This document shows positions 8,577-16,809 of a stretch of DNA of 41,258 bases, one piece after another. The notes under the pieces were generated by a model. The model saw only the letters and a list, made by a program, of their open reading frames with translations. It made no database searches and was not told the DNA's origin. The position numbers and the translations under genes are program-made. The number at the start of each line of letters is the position of its first letter. The stretch's first letter is position 1. Source of the stretch: UPXZ01 sp964634605 (GTDB lineage Bacteria; Bacteroidota; Bacteroidia; Bacteroidales; Paludibacteraceae); NCBI GenBank assembly GCA_964634605.1, contig CAZWLJ010000029.1, positions 1-41,258 on the forward strand, given 5' to 3'.

Positions 8577-10943
8577 ATGAAAACTAAATTCTCCATTTTT
8601 CTGTTTGCTGTGCTTTTGCTGGCTTCGTGTCAGAAACAAGCCCTTAACCTCCCTGCTGAAAGCGATAACAATCTGAATCTGAACACACTGCTAACGCTGA
8701 AAATCGGCACAGATACTATCCGTACTCAGGACTACGTGCTTAATCCGGACGAGATTGACAGTGTAAGTTCGGCTGATGTTCCGGTGGCGTTGATTGATGA
8801 AAATGTAAAAATACTGCTTACCATCAAACCCGAAACACCCGCTTTTTTTAATATCAGCGTTTGGGTAAAAGGCGTTGCTTACTCTATCCCGTGCCGCAAA
8901 ACCGATAAAGTGGATTATGTATTTTCATTCGAACCGCATGGAAAAACATACAAACGGGTGCAAATAGCTGGTCAGATGAACGACTGGGCACCCAATCTCT
9001 CACCCGATTTAACGCTCAACGACAGCGGAAAATATGTTGCGACCCTGAGTTTAAGTCCCGGGACATACCTCTACCAGATGTCGCTAAACGGCGACTGGAA
9101 CCACGACCCCAACAATCCGAATAAGGTGGACAACGGCTACGGAAAATTTAATTCCATCCTGCAGGTTGCCGGAAACTCCGATAAATTCCCCGTACTCACT
9201 ACCGGAGGAATAAAAGGAACAAAATTCACTGTAATCACACAGAATGAGGTGAAAAAAGTCTTCGCATACTGGCAAAATTACCTGCTTCCGGAGAGTTTTG
9301 TAAAGATGGAAGACGGTCAGATCACCGTAACAATTCCGCGGGAAGCCGGTAAAGTTCAGCGCTCGTTTATCAGGCTTTGGGCAATGAATGAATGGGGTGT
9401 GGGCAACGATGTGCTCGTACCGCTTCATAATGGAATAGTTATTACCAAATCAGCCGAGCTCAACCGCAAAGATCAGCATACCCAGATCATGTACTTCATG
9501 CTCGTGGACCGTTTCAAAAATGGCAATAAGAATAACGACCGGCCTATGAACCGCCCCGATGTACTTCCGAAAGTGGATTTCTTCGGAGGCGACCTTGCAG
9601 GACTCCGTCAGGTTATTAATGACGACTATTTCAAAAAATTAGGCGTAAACACGCTCTGGATATCGCCTCTAAATCAGAATCCGGACGAACCCTACGGATT
9701 TTATGCTCCAAAAAAAACTAAATTTTCACCCTACCACGGTTATTGGCCTGTTTCGTTCAGCAAGGTAGACTACCGGTTTGGCTCCAACCAGGAGCTCAAA
9801 GACCTGGTGAGCAATGCCCACACCAAAAACATTAACATCCTGCTGGATTATGTGGCACATCACGTTCATGAACTGAATCCGCTTTACAAACAGCATCCGG
9901 AGTATTTCACGCCGCTTTACCTTCCCGACGGTACCCTGAATACCGAACGCTGGAACGACCAACGCCTGACAACCTGGTTCGACACATTCATGCCGACCAT
10001 TGACTTTGCCAATCCGGCTGTAATCGAAATGATGACTGACAGTGCTTTGTACTGGCTTAATGAATTCAATCTGGATGGTTTTCGTCACGATGCATGTAAA
10101 CACGTGGATTTGCCATTCTGGCGCACGCTGACGCGAAAAATCAAGCAAAATAATAACGGTAAGAACCTGTATCAAATTGGCGAAACGTACGGAAGTCCCG
10201 AACTGATAGCCAGCTATCTGAACACTGGTATGCTCGACGGACAGTTTGACTTCAACGTGTTTGAAGATGCCAATACAAGTTTTGCAGGAGTGGGTGTACC
10301 CGATTTGCAGCGTGTGAATGCCGTTTTGCAGAGCAGCCTCAAAACTTACGGTTCGCACAATCTGATGGGCTACATTTCAGGCAACCATGATAAGCCCCGC
10401 TTCATGTCACTGGCTTCGGGCGATCTGAAATTCGGTGAAGACAGCAAAGCCGCTGGCTGGAACCGCGAAATAGGCATCACCGACAGCACGGCTTATGATA
10501 AAATGTCACTCATGCAAACCTTTATTCTTACCATTCCGGGTATTCCGGTGATATTTTACGGCGATGAAATCGGGCTAACAGGCGCCAACGATCCGGATTG
10601 CAGACGGATGATGAAATTCGAAGAACTCAACACCCGCGAGCAAAAACTACTCGACAAAGTGGCAAAATTAGGCAACCTCCGGAAAGAAAATCCGGTGCTG
10701 ATTTACGGTGATTTCATCAACCTGCAGACCACCACAGGCACGTGGATTTACGCCCGTAAATATTTTGATAAGGCAGCAATTATTCTGATAAACAACACCA
10801 GCCAGACAAAAGAACTGGAAGTGGAAGTTCCGGCATACCTGCAGAAAACCTTCAGAGCCCATTTCGGGAGTAAATTTTCTTTGAAAAACGGAAAGCTGAA
10901 GGTAAATACGGGGGCATACTCGAGCGAGGTGCTCACTCATTAA
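8577..10943 (+). CDS. GH13 alpha-amylase lipoprotein with CBM48-like domain
   Basis: A 788-residue protein with a lipoprotein signal peptide (lipobox LASC, acylated Cys18), so anchored in a membrane and possibly surface-exposed. Residues about 120-195 look like a CBM48/glycogen-binding-type beta-sandwich (RVQIAGQMNDWAPNL). A second beta-domain follows at about 205-290, then the GH13 barrel from about 303 to 690, and a C-terminal beta-domain. Catalytic residues are present: nucleophile D505 (GFRHD), acid/base E536 (IGE), D605 in NHD. In conserved region I the usual Asn-His is His428-His429 (DYVAHH). Substrate is probably starch or glycogen. It fits the role of SusG, the surface amylase, but the domain order differs, so I give no gene symbol. 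Start ATG 8577 gives a clean signal peptide. Confidence 0.88.
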   Translation: MKTKFSIFLFAVLLLASCQKQALNLPAESDNNLNLNTLLTLKIGTDTIRTQDYVLNPDEIDSVSSADVPVALIDENVKILLTIKPETPAFFNISVWVKGVAYSIPCRKTDKVDYVFSFEPHGKTYKRVQIAGQMNDWAPNLSPDLTLNDSGKYVATLSLSPGTYLYQMSLNGDWNHDPNNPNKVDNGYGKFNSILQVAGNSDKFPVLTTGGIKGTKFTVITQNEVKKVFAYWQNYLLPESFVKMEDGQITVTIPREAGKVQRSFIRLWAMNEWGVGNDVLVPLHNGIVITKSAELNRKDQHTQIMYFMLVDRFKNGNKNNDRPMNRPDVLPKVDFFGGDLAGLRQVINDDYFKKLGVNTLWISPLNQNPDEPYGFYAPKKTKFSPYHGYWPVSFSKVDYRFGSNQELKDLVSNAHTKNINILLDYVAHHVHELNPLYKQHPEYFTPLYLPDGTLNTERWNDQRLTTWFDTFMPTIDFANPAVIEMMTDSALYWLNEFNLDGFRHDACKHVDLPFWRTLTRKIKQNNNGKNLYQIGETYGSPELIASYLNTGMLDGQFDFNVFEDANTSFAGVGVPDLQRVNAVLQSSLKTYGSHNLMGYISGNHDKPRFMSLASGDLKFGEDSKAAGWNREIGITDSTAYDKMSLMQTFILTIPGIPVIFYGDEIGLTGANDPDCRRMMKFEELNTREQKLLDKVAKLGNLRKENPVLIYGDFINLQTTTGTWIYARKYFDKAAIILINNTSQTKELEVEVPAYLQKTFRAHFGSKFSLKNGKLKVNTGAYSSEVLTH

Positions 10944-10996
10944 TTCGGAAGCCTGTTATCAGTCAGCATTGCATAACCTCCTGAATTTCATCTGTT

Positions 10997-11030
10997 TTAA
11001 TATGACATTTGCATTCAAATCTCATATTAA
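10997..11030. repeat. 34-nt interrupted palindrome downstream of the amylase gene
   Basis: TTAATATGA and TCATATTAA flank ATTTG-CATT-CAAAT, with one C·C mismatch in each pair of arms. The result is a stem of 14 base pairs with a 4-nt loop. There is no run of T after it on either strand, so it is not a standard terminator. It could protect the 3' end of the amylase mRNA or bind a regulator of the DMP19 gene. Confidence 0.6.
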
Positions 11031-11108
11031 TGAATTCATTCTCAAGTTATAATATTATCTCAACTAATTACCAATAATTCCCCCTTTTATGGGGATTACA
11101 AAGTCAAA

Positions 11109-11606
11109 ATGATTAAAATCCCGGATAAAGCACTCGCTACAGCAGCCGAAAAGGGCATCAACGAATTTCTGGAAGTCTTTACTGATGCTTATCTCAAAGC
11201 TTTGGGCGGCAATCTTACCGCTGAAAACATGCATTTACTCAACGGCAGCCAGCACACGCTTCTGGCCTATCATTTTCTGCGCGAAGAGGTGATGCAGGGC
11301 GGTTTCGTTCAACTCATCCAAAACGGATACGGAAGTTATATTTTCGGAAATCCGGTTGCAAAAGCCCTGAAACAATTCGGAGCTTCGGAAGTGGCAAAAA
11401 TTATTTACAAAGCCAAGGAAATTTACAACTTCAACCAGGAAGAACTCGAGCGCGAAACTACGGAAGAAGAATTCAATGCCATGTACGTTGATTTCGAGCA
11501 GTTTGATGAACTGGAGGAAAAATTTTTCGAAACAGAAGAAGAGCAAACAGCCATAATCGCAGCTTACGTGGACGAGAATATTGCTGAATTCGGAGAAATC
11601 AGTTAA
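11109..11606 (+). CDS. DMP19-family (DUF4375) protein
   Basis: A soluble, acidic protein of 165 residues. The block AYHFLREEVMQGGFVQLIQNG followed by a short YG motif (about residues 53-75) is typical of the DMP19/DUF4375 family, whose founding member was described as a DNA mimic. The acidic C-terminal half (FEQFDELEEKFFETEEEQ) fits that idea, but many members have no known function and DNA mimicry here is not shown. The gene stands alone on the + strand. Its end overlaps the end of the convergent acyltransferase gene by 8 bp (11599-11606). A short GC hairpin with a bulge (about 11081-11098) lies just before the start codon and might affect translation. Confidence 0.75.
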   Translation: MIKIPDKALATAAEKGINEFLEVFTDAYLKALGGNLTAENMHLLNGSQHTLLAYHFLREEVMQGGFVQLIQNGYGSYIFGNPVAKALKQFGASEVAKIIYKAKEIYNFNQEELERETTEEEFNAMYVDFEQFDELEEKFFETEEEQTAIIAAYVDENIAEFGEIS

Positions 11607-12435
11607 TCTCCCTATCCAGTTCGTACACTTGCTCTTTCACTCTTGCAGCCCATTCTGCGGGCGTTCTGGAACTGTCAAATGTCTGATACGGGATAGGCTT
11701 GCCTATTTTGACCGTGAAGTGGTTTCCGCGCTGCCTGAACATTTCATTCACCAGAAAAAGCATTTCGATGTTGGGTAATCCGAGTTTGGTGCGAATGATG
11801 GACAGGTTGTAAAAAAATCCGGAATTTTTTCCTTTAAAATAGATCGGCACAACATCGCGCCCGGTCTGAACAGCTTTTGTGATAAACGATTTTTTCCAGG
11901 GAAGATCCTGTATCTTCCCTTTTATTTTGCGCGAACAGGTTCCGGCCGGAAATGTTATCAGATGATTGTCTGAATTGAAAAAAGCTTCAACTGCTTTTGC
12001 ATTCTCTTTCAGGTCCGCAGACTTGCCCACAATGCTCACAGGGAGAAACATTTCTTTCATCGGCTCCAGAAACATCAGGATGTCGTTGGCAAAATACTTC
12101 ACCTTGTCGTTGTATTTTCGCCCCAGCAGAAGCCCGAGAATAATACTATCAAGACCTCCCAGGGGATGATTGCTTACAAAAATGTAGCGTTTCCCGTCTG
12201 CGGGCAAATGTTCAGCGCCTTTAAAGTCAGCCGTAACACGGAGCAAACCTTCACCCAGTGCATAATCAATGAATTCCACATTTTTTCGTCCGTGAGCACG
12301 AACAAAAAACTCGTTCAGCTCATCCTGATGCAAAATTCGTTTGAGAAAACGGACAACAAATTTTGGAATTTTTTTACCCGGAGCTTTCGCCCTGATTATT
12401 TCTTCCACATCAAAACGCATCACTTTATCTTCCAT
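11599..12435 (-). CDS. PlsC/LPLAT-type acyltransferase, hemolysin-like
   Basis: A 278-residue protein. It has the acyltransferase motif SNHPLGGLD (His90, Asp96) and a second block FPAGTCSRK (residues 162-170), the equivalent of the FPEG(T)RS motif. The spacing is HX5D instead of the HX4D of classical PlsC. The form HPLGGLD is typical of the hemolysin-like group, which includes enzymes making acyl-amino-acid (ornithine or glycine) lipids in Bacteroidetes. The product could therefore be such a lipid and not phosphatidic acid; this is inferred. I start it at ATG 12435, because the longer frame needs a TTG at 12465 and adds an unlikely N-terminus; ATG 12420 is also possible. A TATTTTTG -7 box lies at 12470-12463. 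Confidence 0.82.
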   Translation of the reverse strand: MEDKVMRFDVEEIIRAKAPGKKIPKFVVRFLKRILHQDELNEFFVRAHGRKNVEFIDYALGEGLLRVTADFKGAEHLPADGKRYIFVSNHPLGGLDSIILGLLLGRKYNDKVKYFANDILMFLEPMKEMFLPVSIVGKSADLKENAKAVEAFFNSDNHLITFPAGTCSRKIKGKIQDLPWKKSFITKAVQTGRDVVPIYFKGKNSGFFYNLSIIRTKLGLPNIEMLFLVNEMFRQRGNHFTVKIGKPIPYQTFDSSRTPAEWAARVKEQVYELDREIN

Positions 12436-12684
12436 ACTCTTTTCAGTTGAGTTATCAAAGCACAAAAATACAAAAACTTATCAGATACCGAATAGTGTGG
12501 TGCTCAAACGATATTTATATTATCCGTTTATTCAGATTCCATTTCCCCACTTTAATGCAAATACGTTTTATTTTTTTTATACAGAAGTCATAAAACTCTG
12601 TTTTGCATATATTTAATAAAAATATATACCGAAGGGAAAACAAATGAAAACTTGTTAAAAAACCACCCTAAAATGGTAGATAAC

Positions 12685-12706
12685 TTGTTGATAACTTTGT
12701 TGATAA
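12685..12706 (+). repeat. Direct repeat TTGTTGATAA x2 at the dcw promoter
   Basis: Two identical 10-bp copies at 12685-12694 and 12697-12706, a period of 12 bp. A related GATAAC stands one step further upstream. The repeats cover the expected -33 region of the mraZ promoter, so they may be a factor binding site, or may simply reflect the promoter elements. Confidence 0.5.
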
Positions 12707-12713
12707 ATATTTG

Positions 12714-12728
12714 TGGGGAAAAGTGGGG
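12714..12728 (+). promoter_or_regulatory. MraZ boxes, two TGGGN repeats
   Basis: TGGGG-AAAAG-TGGGG matches the known MraZ recognition pattern: TGGGN repeats separated by 5 nt, giving a 10-bp period. They sit directly after the predicted -7 element and 55 bp before mraZ, where MraZ would repress its own operon. Only two copies are visible; other bacteria often have three or more. Confidence 0.75.
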
Positions 12729-12782
12729 AATTTCAAAAAAAAGATATATTTTTACCGTTGGAAAATTAGCTCAATTACATTT

Positions 12783-13241
12783 ATGTCAACATTCATAGGT
12801 AAATACGATGCAAAAGCCGATGTAAAGGGTCGTGTGTTCATACCGTCCGTTTACCGGAAAATAATTCCCGAGGCTGAAAAAGAGCGGCTTGTGATGCGAA
12901 AGGACGCCGACAACGACTGCCTGGTACTGTATCCGGAGTCTGTATGGAACAAAAAAATAGAATCACTGAAAGTAAATCTGGACGAATGGGATGCTGCTGA
13001 TCAGATTCTTCTGATGCAGTTCGTTTCGGATGCCGAGTGGCTCGATATCGACTCACAGGGACGCGTGCTTATTTCGAAAAAATACCTGGAACTGATCGGA
13101 ATTGAGAACAATGAAGTACTTTTTGTCGGTATGATGGATCGTTTCGCCGTATGGGGCAAAAAACGTTATGAAGAAACCAAACTGTCACCTGCCGACTTTG
13201 CAGCAAGACTGAGACAAAAAATGACATATCAGAATATCTAA
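12783..13241 (+). CDS. mraZ: MraZ, dcw cluster transcriptional regulator
   Basis: A 152-residue protein with two SpoVT/AbrB-like DNA-binding repeats: GKYDAKADVKGRVFIPSVYR near the N-terminus and WLDIDSQGRVLISKKYL about 75 residues later. MraZ forms a ring and binds TGGGN repeats to control the division and cell wall cluster. I start it at ATG 12783, which gives the usual MSTFIGKYDAK N-terminus. The longer open frame from TTG 12711 would translate the promoter and the MraZ boxes and is rejected. First gene of the dcw operon, 18 bp before rsmH. Confidence 0.95.
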   Translation: MSTFIGKYDAKADVKGRVFIPSVYRKIIPEAEKERLVMRKDADNDCLVLYPESVWNKKIESLKVNLDEWDAADQILLMQFVSDAEWLDIDSQGRVLISKKYLELIGIENNEVLFVGMMDRFAVWGKKRYEETKLSPADFAARLRQKMTYQNI

Positions 13242-13259
13242 TCGTTTGATTTTACAAAG

Positions 13260-14171
13260 ATGACCTCCTGCTACCACATACCTGCATTATTAAATGAAAC
13301 CATCGAAGGACTGAACATCAGGCCCGGCGGCGTGTATGTGGATGTAACCTTTGGCGGCGGGGGGCATTCGAAAGAAATACTGAACAGGCTGGGTAAAAAC
13401 GGCAGATTGCTTGGATTCGACCAGGACGAGGATGCCATGCAGAATATAATTGATGATAAGCGGTTTACGTTTGTAAGAAGTAATTTTCGTTACCTGACCA
13501 ACTTTCTGAAATTTCACGGCATTGAAAAAGTGGATGGAATTCTGGCCGATTTGGGTGTATCTTTTCATCATTTTGATGAAGCAGAGCGCGGATTTTCATT
13601 CCGGTTCGAAGGGAAACTGGATATGCGGATGAACACACGCTCACCACTCACTGCTGAAAAAGTAGTGAATGAGTACCCGGAAAATGAACTGGCAGATATC
13701 CTTTACCTGTACGGCGAACTGCACAACTCACGCAAAATAGCAGCAGCCATTGCAAGAGAACGAAACAAACAACCTGTCAGGACGACGGAGCAGTTTGTGG
13801 AAGTACTCAAGCCATTTTTCCCGAAAGACAGAGAGAAAAAAGATATGGCAAGAGTTTTTCAGGCACTGCGAATAGAAGTGAACAGCGAAATGCGTGTCTT
13901 GCAGGAACTGCTCCGGCAGAGCAGCGAAGTACTCGTACAGGGCGGACGGTTGGTGGTGCTCACTTATCACTCGCTCGAAGACCGTATGGTAAAGAACTTT
14001 TTTCGCAGCGGTAATTTCGAAGGCAGACTGGAAAAAGATTTCTACGGCAACGTGCTTGCACCGCTCAAAAGCATTAACAACAAGGTTATCGTAGCTTCGG
14101 ATGAAGAAGTAGCCCGGAATCCGCGGGCAAGAAGCGCAAAATTAAGAATTGCCGAAAAAATAAATCAATAA
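13260..14171 (+). CDS. rsmH: 16S rRNA (cytosine1402-N4)-methyltransferase RsmH
   Basis: A 303-residue protein of normal length for RsmH (MraW). The opening YHIPALLNETIEGL and the SAM-binding block VDVTFGGGGHSKEIL (residues 27-41) are diagnostic. DGILADLGVSFHHFDEAERG and GRLVVLTYHSLEDRMVKNFF are further family blocks. The enzyme methylates the N4 of C1402 in the ribosomal P site. It is the usual second gene of the dcw cluster. The stop is 12 bp before the TTG start of ftsL, so the two are probably co-translated. Confidence 0.97.
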   Translation: MTSCYHIPALLNETIEGLNIRPGGVYVDVTFGGGGHSKEILNRLGKNGRLLGFDQDEDAMQNIIDDKRFTFVRSNFRYLTNFLKFHGIEKVDGILADLGVSFHHFDEAERGFSFRFEGKLDMRMNTRSPLTAEKVVNEYPENELADILYLYGELHNSRKIAAAIARERNKQPVRTTEQFVEVLKPFFPKDREKKDMARVFQALRIEVNSEMRVLQELLRQSSEVLVQGGRLVVLTYHSLEDRMVKNFFRSGNFEGRLEKDFYGNVLAPLKSINNKVIVASDEEVARNPRARSAKLRIAEKINQ

Positions 14172-14183
14172 ACAACCATTACA

Positions 14184-14651
14184 TTGAGCTTCTGGAATAA
14201 AATAGTAGAACTGGTGAAAGACAACGAAGATTTCTCGGATATCAAATCGAGTACTTTCCGCGATGTGCTGAACGGGAACATTCTTTCAAAGAATTTTATC
14301 AAAAAACAATACGGCTTGTTTCTGATGATAGCTATCCTGATTTTGTTCTACGTAGACAACCGGTATAAAACTGAAAAAAACATATCGAAAGAAGTAAAAC
14401 TCAAAAAGGAACTCCAGGATGTGAAATTCGAATCGCTGACCATTTCGGCCGAACTGACAAAACTGAGTCGGCGGACGTATGTACTCGATTACATCAATTC
14501 AAAGGGATTGAATCTGAAAGAAAGTCCTTATGCACCCGTAGTTATCGAAGAACCGGACCCCGAAAAGGATGAAAAAATCAAAAAGGCAAAAGAAGAGCAC
14601 AAGGCAGCAACCAACAAGGTGAAAAGTGACTCCACTCACATAGAAGAATAA
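14184..14651 (+). CDS. ftsL: FtsL-like cell division protein, TTG start
   Basis: A 155-residue protein with a cytoplasmic N-terminus, one membrane helix (about residues 46-60, LFLMIAILILFYV) and a periplasmic part with a heptad-like coiled coil, ending in a charged tail. This layout and its place between rsmH and ftsI mark it as the Bacteroidetes FtsL-type protein, which forms a complex with FtsQ and FtsB-like proteins to activate FtsW-FtsI. No ATG fits: the rsmH stop is in the same frame 15 bases upstream, and the next in-frame ATG lies inside the membrane helix. TTG 14184 is the only common start codon that keeps the N-terminal domain. Confidence 0.82.
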   Translation: MSFWNKIVELVKDNEDFSDIKSSTFRDVLNGNILSKNFIKKQYGLFLMIAILILFYVDNRYKTEKNISKEVKLKKELQDVKFESLTISAELTKLSRRTYVLDYINSKGLNLKESPYAPVVIEEPDPEKDEKIKKAKEEHKAATNKVKSDSTHIEE

Positions 14652-14658
14652 TAAAAAA

Positions 14659-16800
14659 ATGACCGAACCCGGAAAAAAAATAATAGCAAGATTTGCATCC
14701 GTTTACATTTCTATTGTAATACTGATGTTGATTATTATATACAATATAGCCAGGATTCAGATGGTAGAACGCGACAACTGGCTAAAACTGGGTGCAAAAA
14801 ACGACAAAAAAGACATTACCGTGCGCCCCAACAGAGGCAACATCTACTCTGCCGACGGAAGACTGATGGCAAGCTCCATCCCGACTTACTACGTGTACAT
14901 GGACACACGGGTGCCTGCCCTGCACGAAAATGAAGGCAAACTTTTCGCCGATAACATTGACTCCCTGTCAGAATGTCTGGCCGATTACTTCAGGGATAAA
15001 ACCAAGGAAACCTACAAAAAAGACATTACAGCCGCCTACAACCAGGGAAAAGGAGAATATAATTTCTACCGGGGAAAAATCACATACGCTCAGCTCAGGG
15101 ACATCAGGCAATTTCCGCTTTTCAGATTGGGCAGAAATAAAAGCGGATTGCTTACCAAGGAAATGTTCAGCCGCGTAAAACCATTTACCAGCCTGGCATC
15201 CCGAACCATCGGCGACATTTACGCTGATGAATCAAAAGGCGGAAAAAACGGTCTGGAACTGGGTTTCGACTCCATTCTGAAAGGAACTCCGGGAGTATCG
15301 TCCCGGCAGAAGGTTGCCAACCGATGGGAAGAAATCATACAGGTTGAACCAGTCGACGGAATGGACATTGTATCCACCATAGACGTGGATATGCAGGACA
15401 TCACCGAAAAAGCCCTGCTCGACAAACTGAAAGAAATAGAAGCACAAACCGGCTACGCCATACTGATGGAGGTAGCAACCGGCGAAATAAAAGCCATAGT
15501 GAATATGGACAGAAATCCGGACGGAAGTTACTCTGAAAACAGAAACGGAGCCGTCTCGGACAAAGTAGAACCGGGGTCCACGTTCAAAACGGTTTCACTT
15601 ATGGCTGTTCTGGACGATGGAAAAGCACACCTTTCGGATGTGATAGAGACCGGAAACGGTTTGTACAAGTTCGGAAAAGCCACAATGCGAGACCACAATG
15701 CTCACAAGGGAGGTTACGGTACAATCACGCTCGAACAGTCGCTGAATGCTTCGTCCAACGTAGGTATTTCGAGAACCATTTACCGGGCTTACAGTGACAA
15801 TCCCGGAAAATTTGTCGATAAACTATACAAAATGGGTCTCAACGAGCCATTTCAGCTCTACATTCCGGGCCAGGCAAAGCCATCGATTCGCCACCCGAAC
15901 GACAAATCATCATACTGGTCGGCAACGACACTTCCATGGATGTCCATCGGATACGAGGTACAGATTCCGCCAATCTATACGCTTGCTTTCTACAATTCCA
16001 TTGCTAACAACGGAAAATACATTGAACCACTTTTAATAAAATCCATCCGTAAAAACGGGCTGGTAGTCAAAGAATTCAAGGCACGGGTAATCAACAACCA
16101 AATTTGCAAACCTTCCACGCTGCGAGATGTGCGTCAGGCTTTGCTGGGAGTGGTCGAAAATCCGAAATACGGCACCGGTAAAGCCGTGCATTCCACCTAT
16201 GTACGCATAGCCGGAAAAACCGGTACGGCTCAGATTTCAAAAGGAAGTTCAGGATATTCGGCAGGCGGAAAATCGCACCAGGTGTCGTTCTGCGGTTTTT
16301 TCCCCTATGAAAATCCGAAATATACCTGCATAGTAGTGATTCGCGAGCCTAAAATCGGTTATCCCTCGGGCGGACTGATGTCTGGCGTTGTTGTAAAAAA
16401 CATCGCCGAAAGAATTTCAGCCATCGATACCGTATCCACTATATACGACCTGCAGCTTGACAGCACGTACACCGATCTGAAGAAACCACTTGTGAAATCG
16501 GGTAAATACGATGCATTCCGGAACGTGATGACCAGTCTCAGACAGCCTTACGGAGGCAAAGGAACCAGCTGGATAAAAGCACAGAGCGACGGAAAAAAAA
16601 CCAGTATAGCTACGCTGCCATTTGTATCAGGTACAGTTCCAGATCTGACGGGTATGTGTGCGAAAGATGCAATTTATCTGTGCGAAAAATCAGGACTCGG
16701 CATAAATATGTCAGGAGTAGGCAAAGTTATTTCACAAAGCTTGTCGCCCGGATCCAAAACATCTAAAGGACAGAATATTACATTAATTTTTGAACATTAA
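14659..16800 (+). CDS. ftsI: FtsI/PBP3-type division transpeptidase with PASTA domain
   Basis: A 713-residue class B penicillin-binding protein. An N-terminal membrane helix (residues about 13-33) is followed by the dimerisation domain with RPNRGNIYSADG. The transpeptidase domain has all three active-site motifs: S307-T-F-K310, S365-S-N367 and K520-T-G-T523. Residues about 655-713 form a C-terminal PASTA domain (VPDLTGMCAKDAIYLCEKSGL). The enzyme cross-links septal peptidoglycan together with FtsW. E. coli FtsI lacks PASTA, but Bacteroidetes versions often have it, as does SpoVD of Bacillus. It starts 7 bp after ftsL and ends 9 bp before murE. Confidence 0.95.
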   Translation: MTEPGKKIIARFASVYISIVILMLIIIYNIARIQMVERDNWLKLGAKNDKKDITVRPNRGNIYSADGRLMASSIPTYYVYMDTRVPALHENEGKLFADNIDSLSECLADYFRDKTKETYKKDITAAYNQGKGEYNFYRGKITYAQLRDIRQFPLFRLGRNKSGLLTKEMFSRVKPFTSLASRTIGDIYADESKGGKNGLELGFDSILKGTPGVSSRQKVANRWEEIIQVEPVDGMDIVSTIDVDMQDITEKALLDKLKEIEAQTGYAILMEVATGEIKAIVNMDRNPDGSYSENRNGAVSDKVEPGSTFKTVSLMAVLDDGKAHLSDVIETGNGLYKFGKATMRDHNAHKGGYGTITLEQSLNASSNVGISRTIYRAYSDNPGKFVDKLYKMGLNEPFQLYIPGQAKPSIRHPNDKSSYWSATTLPWMSIGYEVQIPPIYTLAFYNSIANNGKYIEPLLIKSIRKNGLVVKEFKARVINNQICKPSTLRDVRQALLGVVENPKYGTGKAVHSTYVRIAGKTGTAQISKGSSGYSAGGKSHQVSFCGFFPYENPKYTCIVVIREPKIGYPSGGLMSGVVVKNIAERISAIDTVSTIYDLQLDSTYTDLKKPLVKSGKYDAFRNVMTSLRQPYGGKGTSWIKAQSDGKKTSIATLPFVSGTVPDLTGMCAKDAIYLCEKSGLGINMSGVGKVISQSLSPGSKTSKGQNITLIFEH

Positions 16801-16809
16801 AAAACCTGT

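Larger units (their letters stand above)
12436..12782. other. Divergent region upstream of the dcw cluster
   Basis: This gap of 347 bp is AT-rich and holds no gene. From left to right it has the acyltransferase -7 box (minus strand, 12463-12470), a low-complexity AT stretch, a direct repeat of TTGTTGATAA (12685-12706), a near-consensus -7 element AATATTTG (12706-12713; TTG at 12685-12687, spacing 18) and two MraZ boxes (12714-12728). The mraZ leader would be about 65 nt. Confidence 0.65.

Noticed and set aside
9726..10358. Open frame of 210 codons on the minus strand
   Set aside because: It lies entirely inside the GH13 lipoprotein gene, whose catalytic motifs fall in the same stretch.
12711..12782. 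N-terminal extension of MraZ from TTG 12711
   Set aside because: It would translate the MraZ boxes and promoter; ATG 12783 gives the conserved N-terminus.
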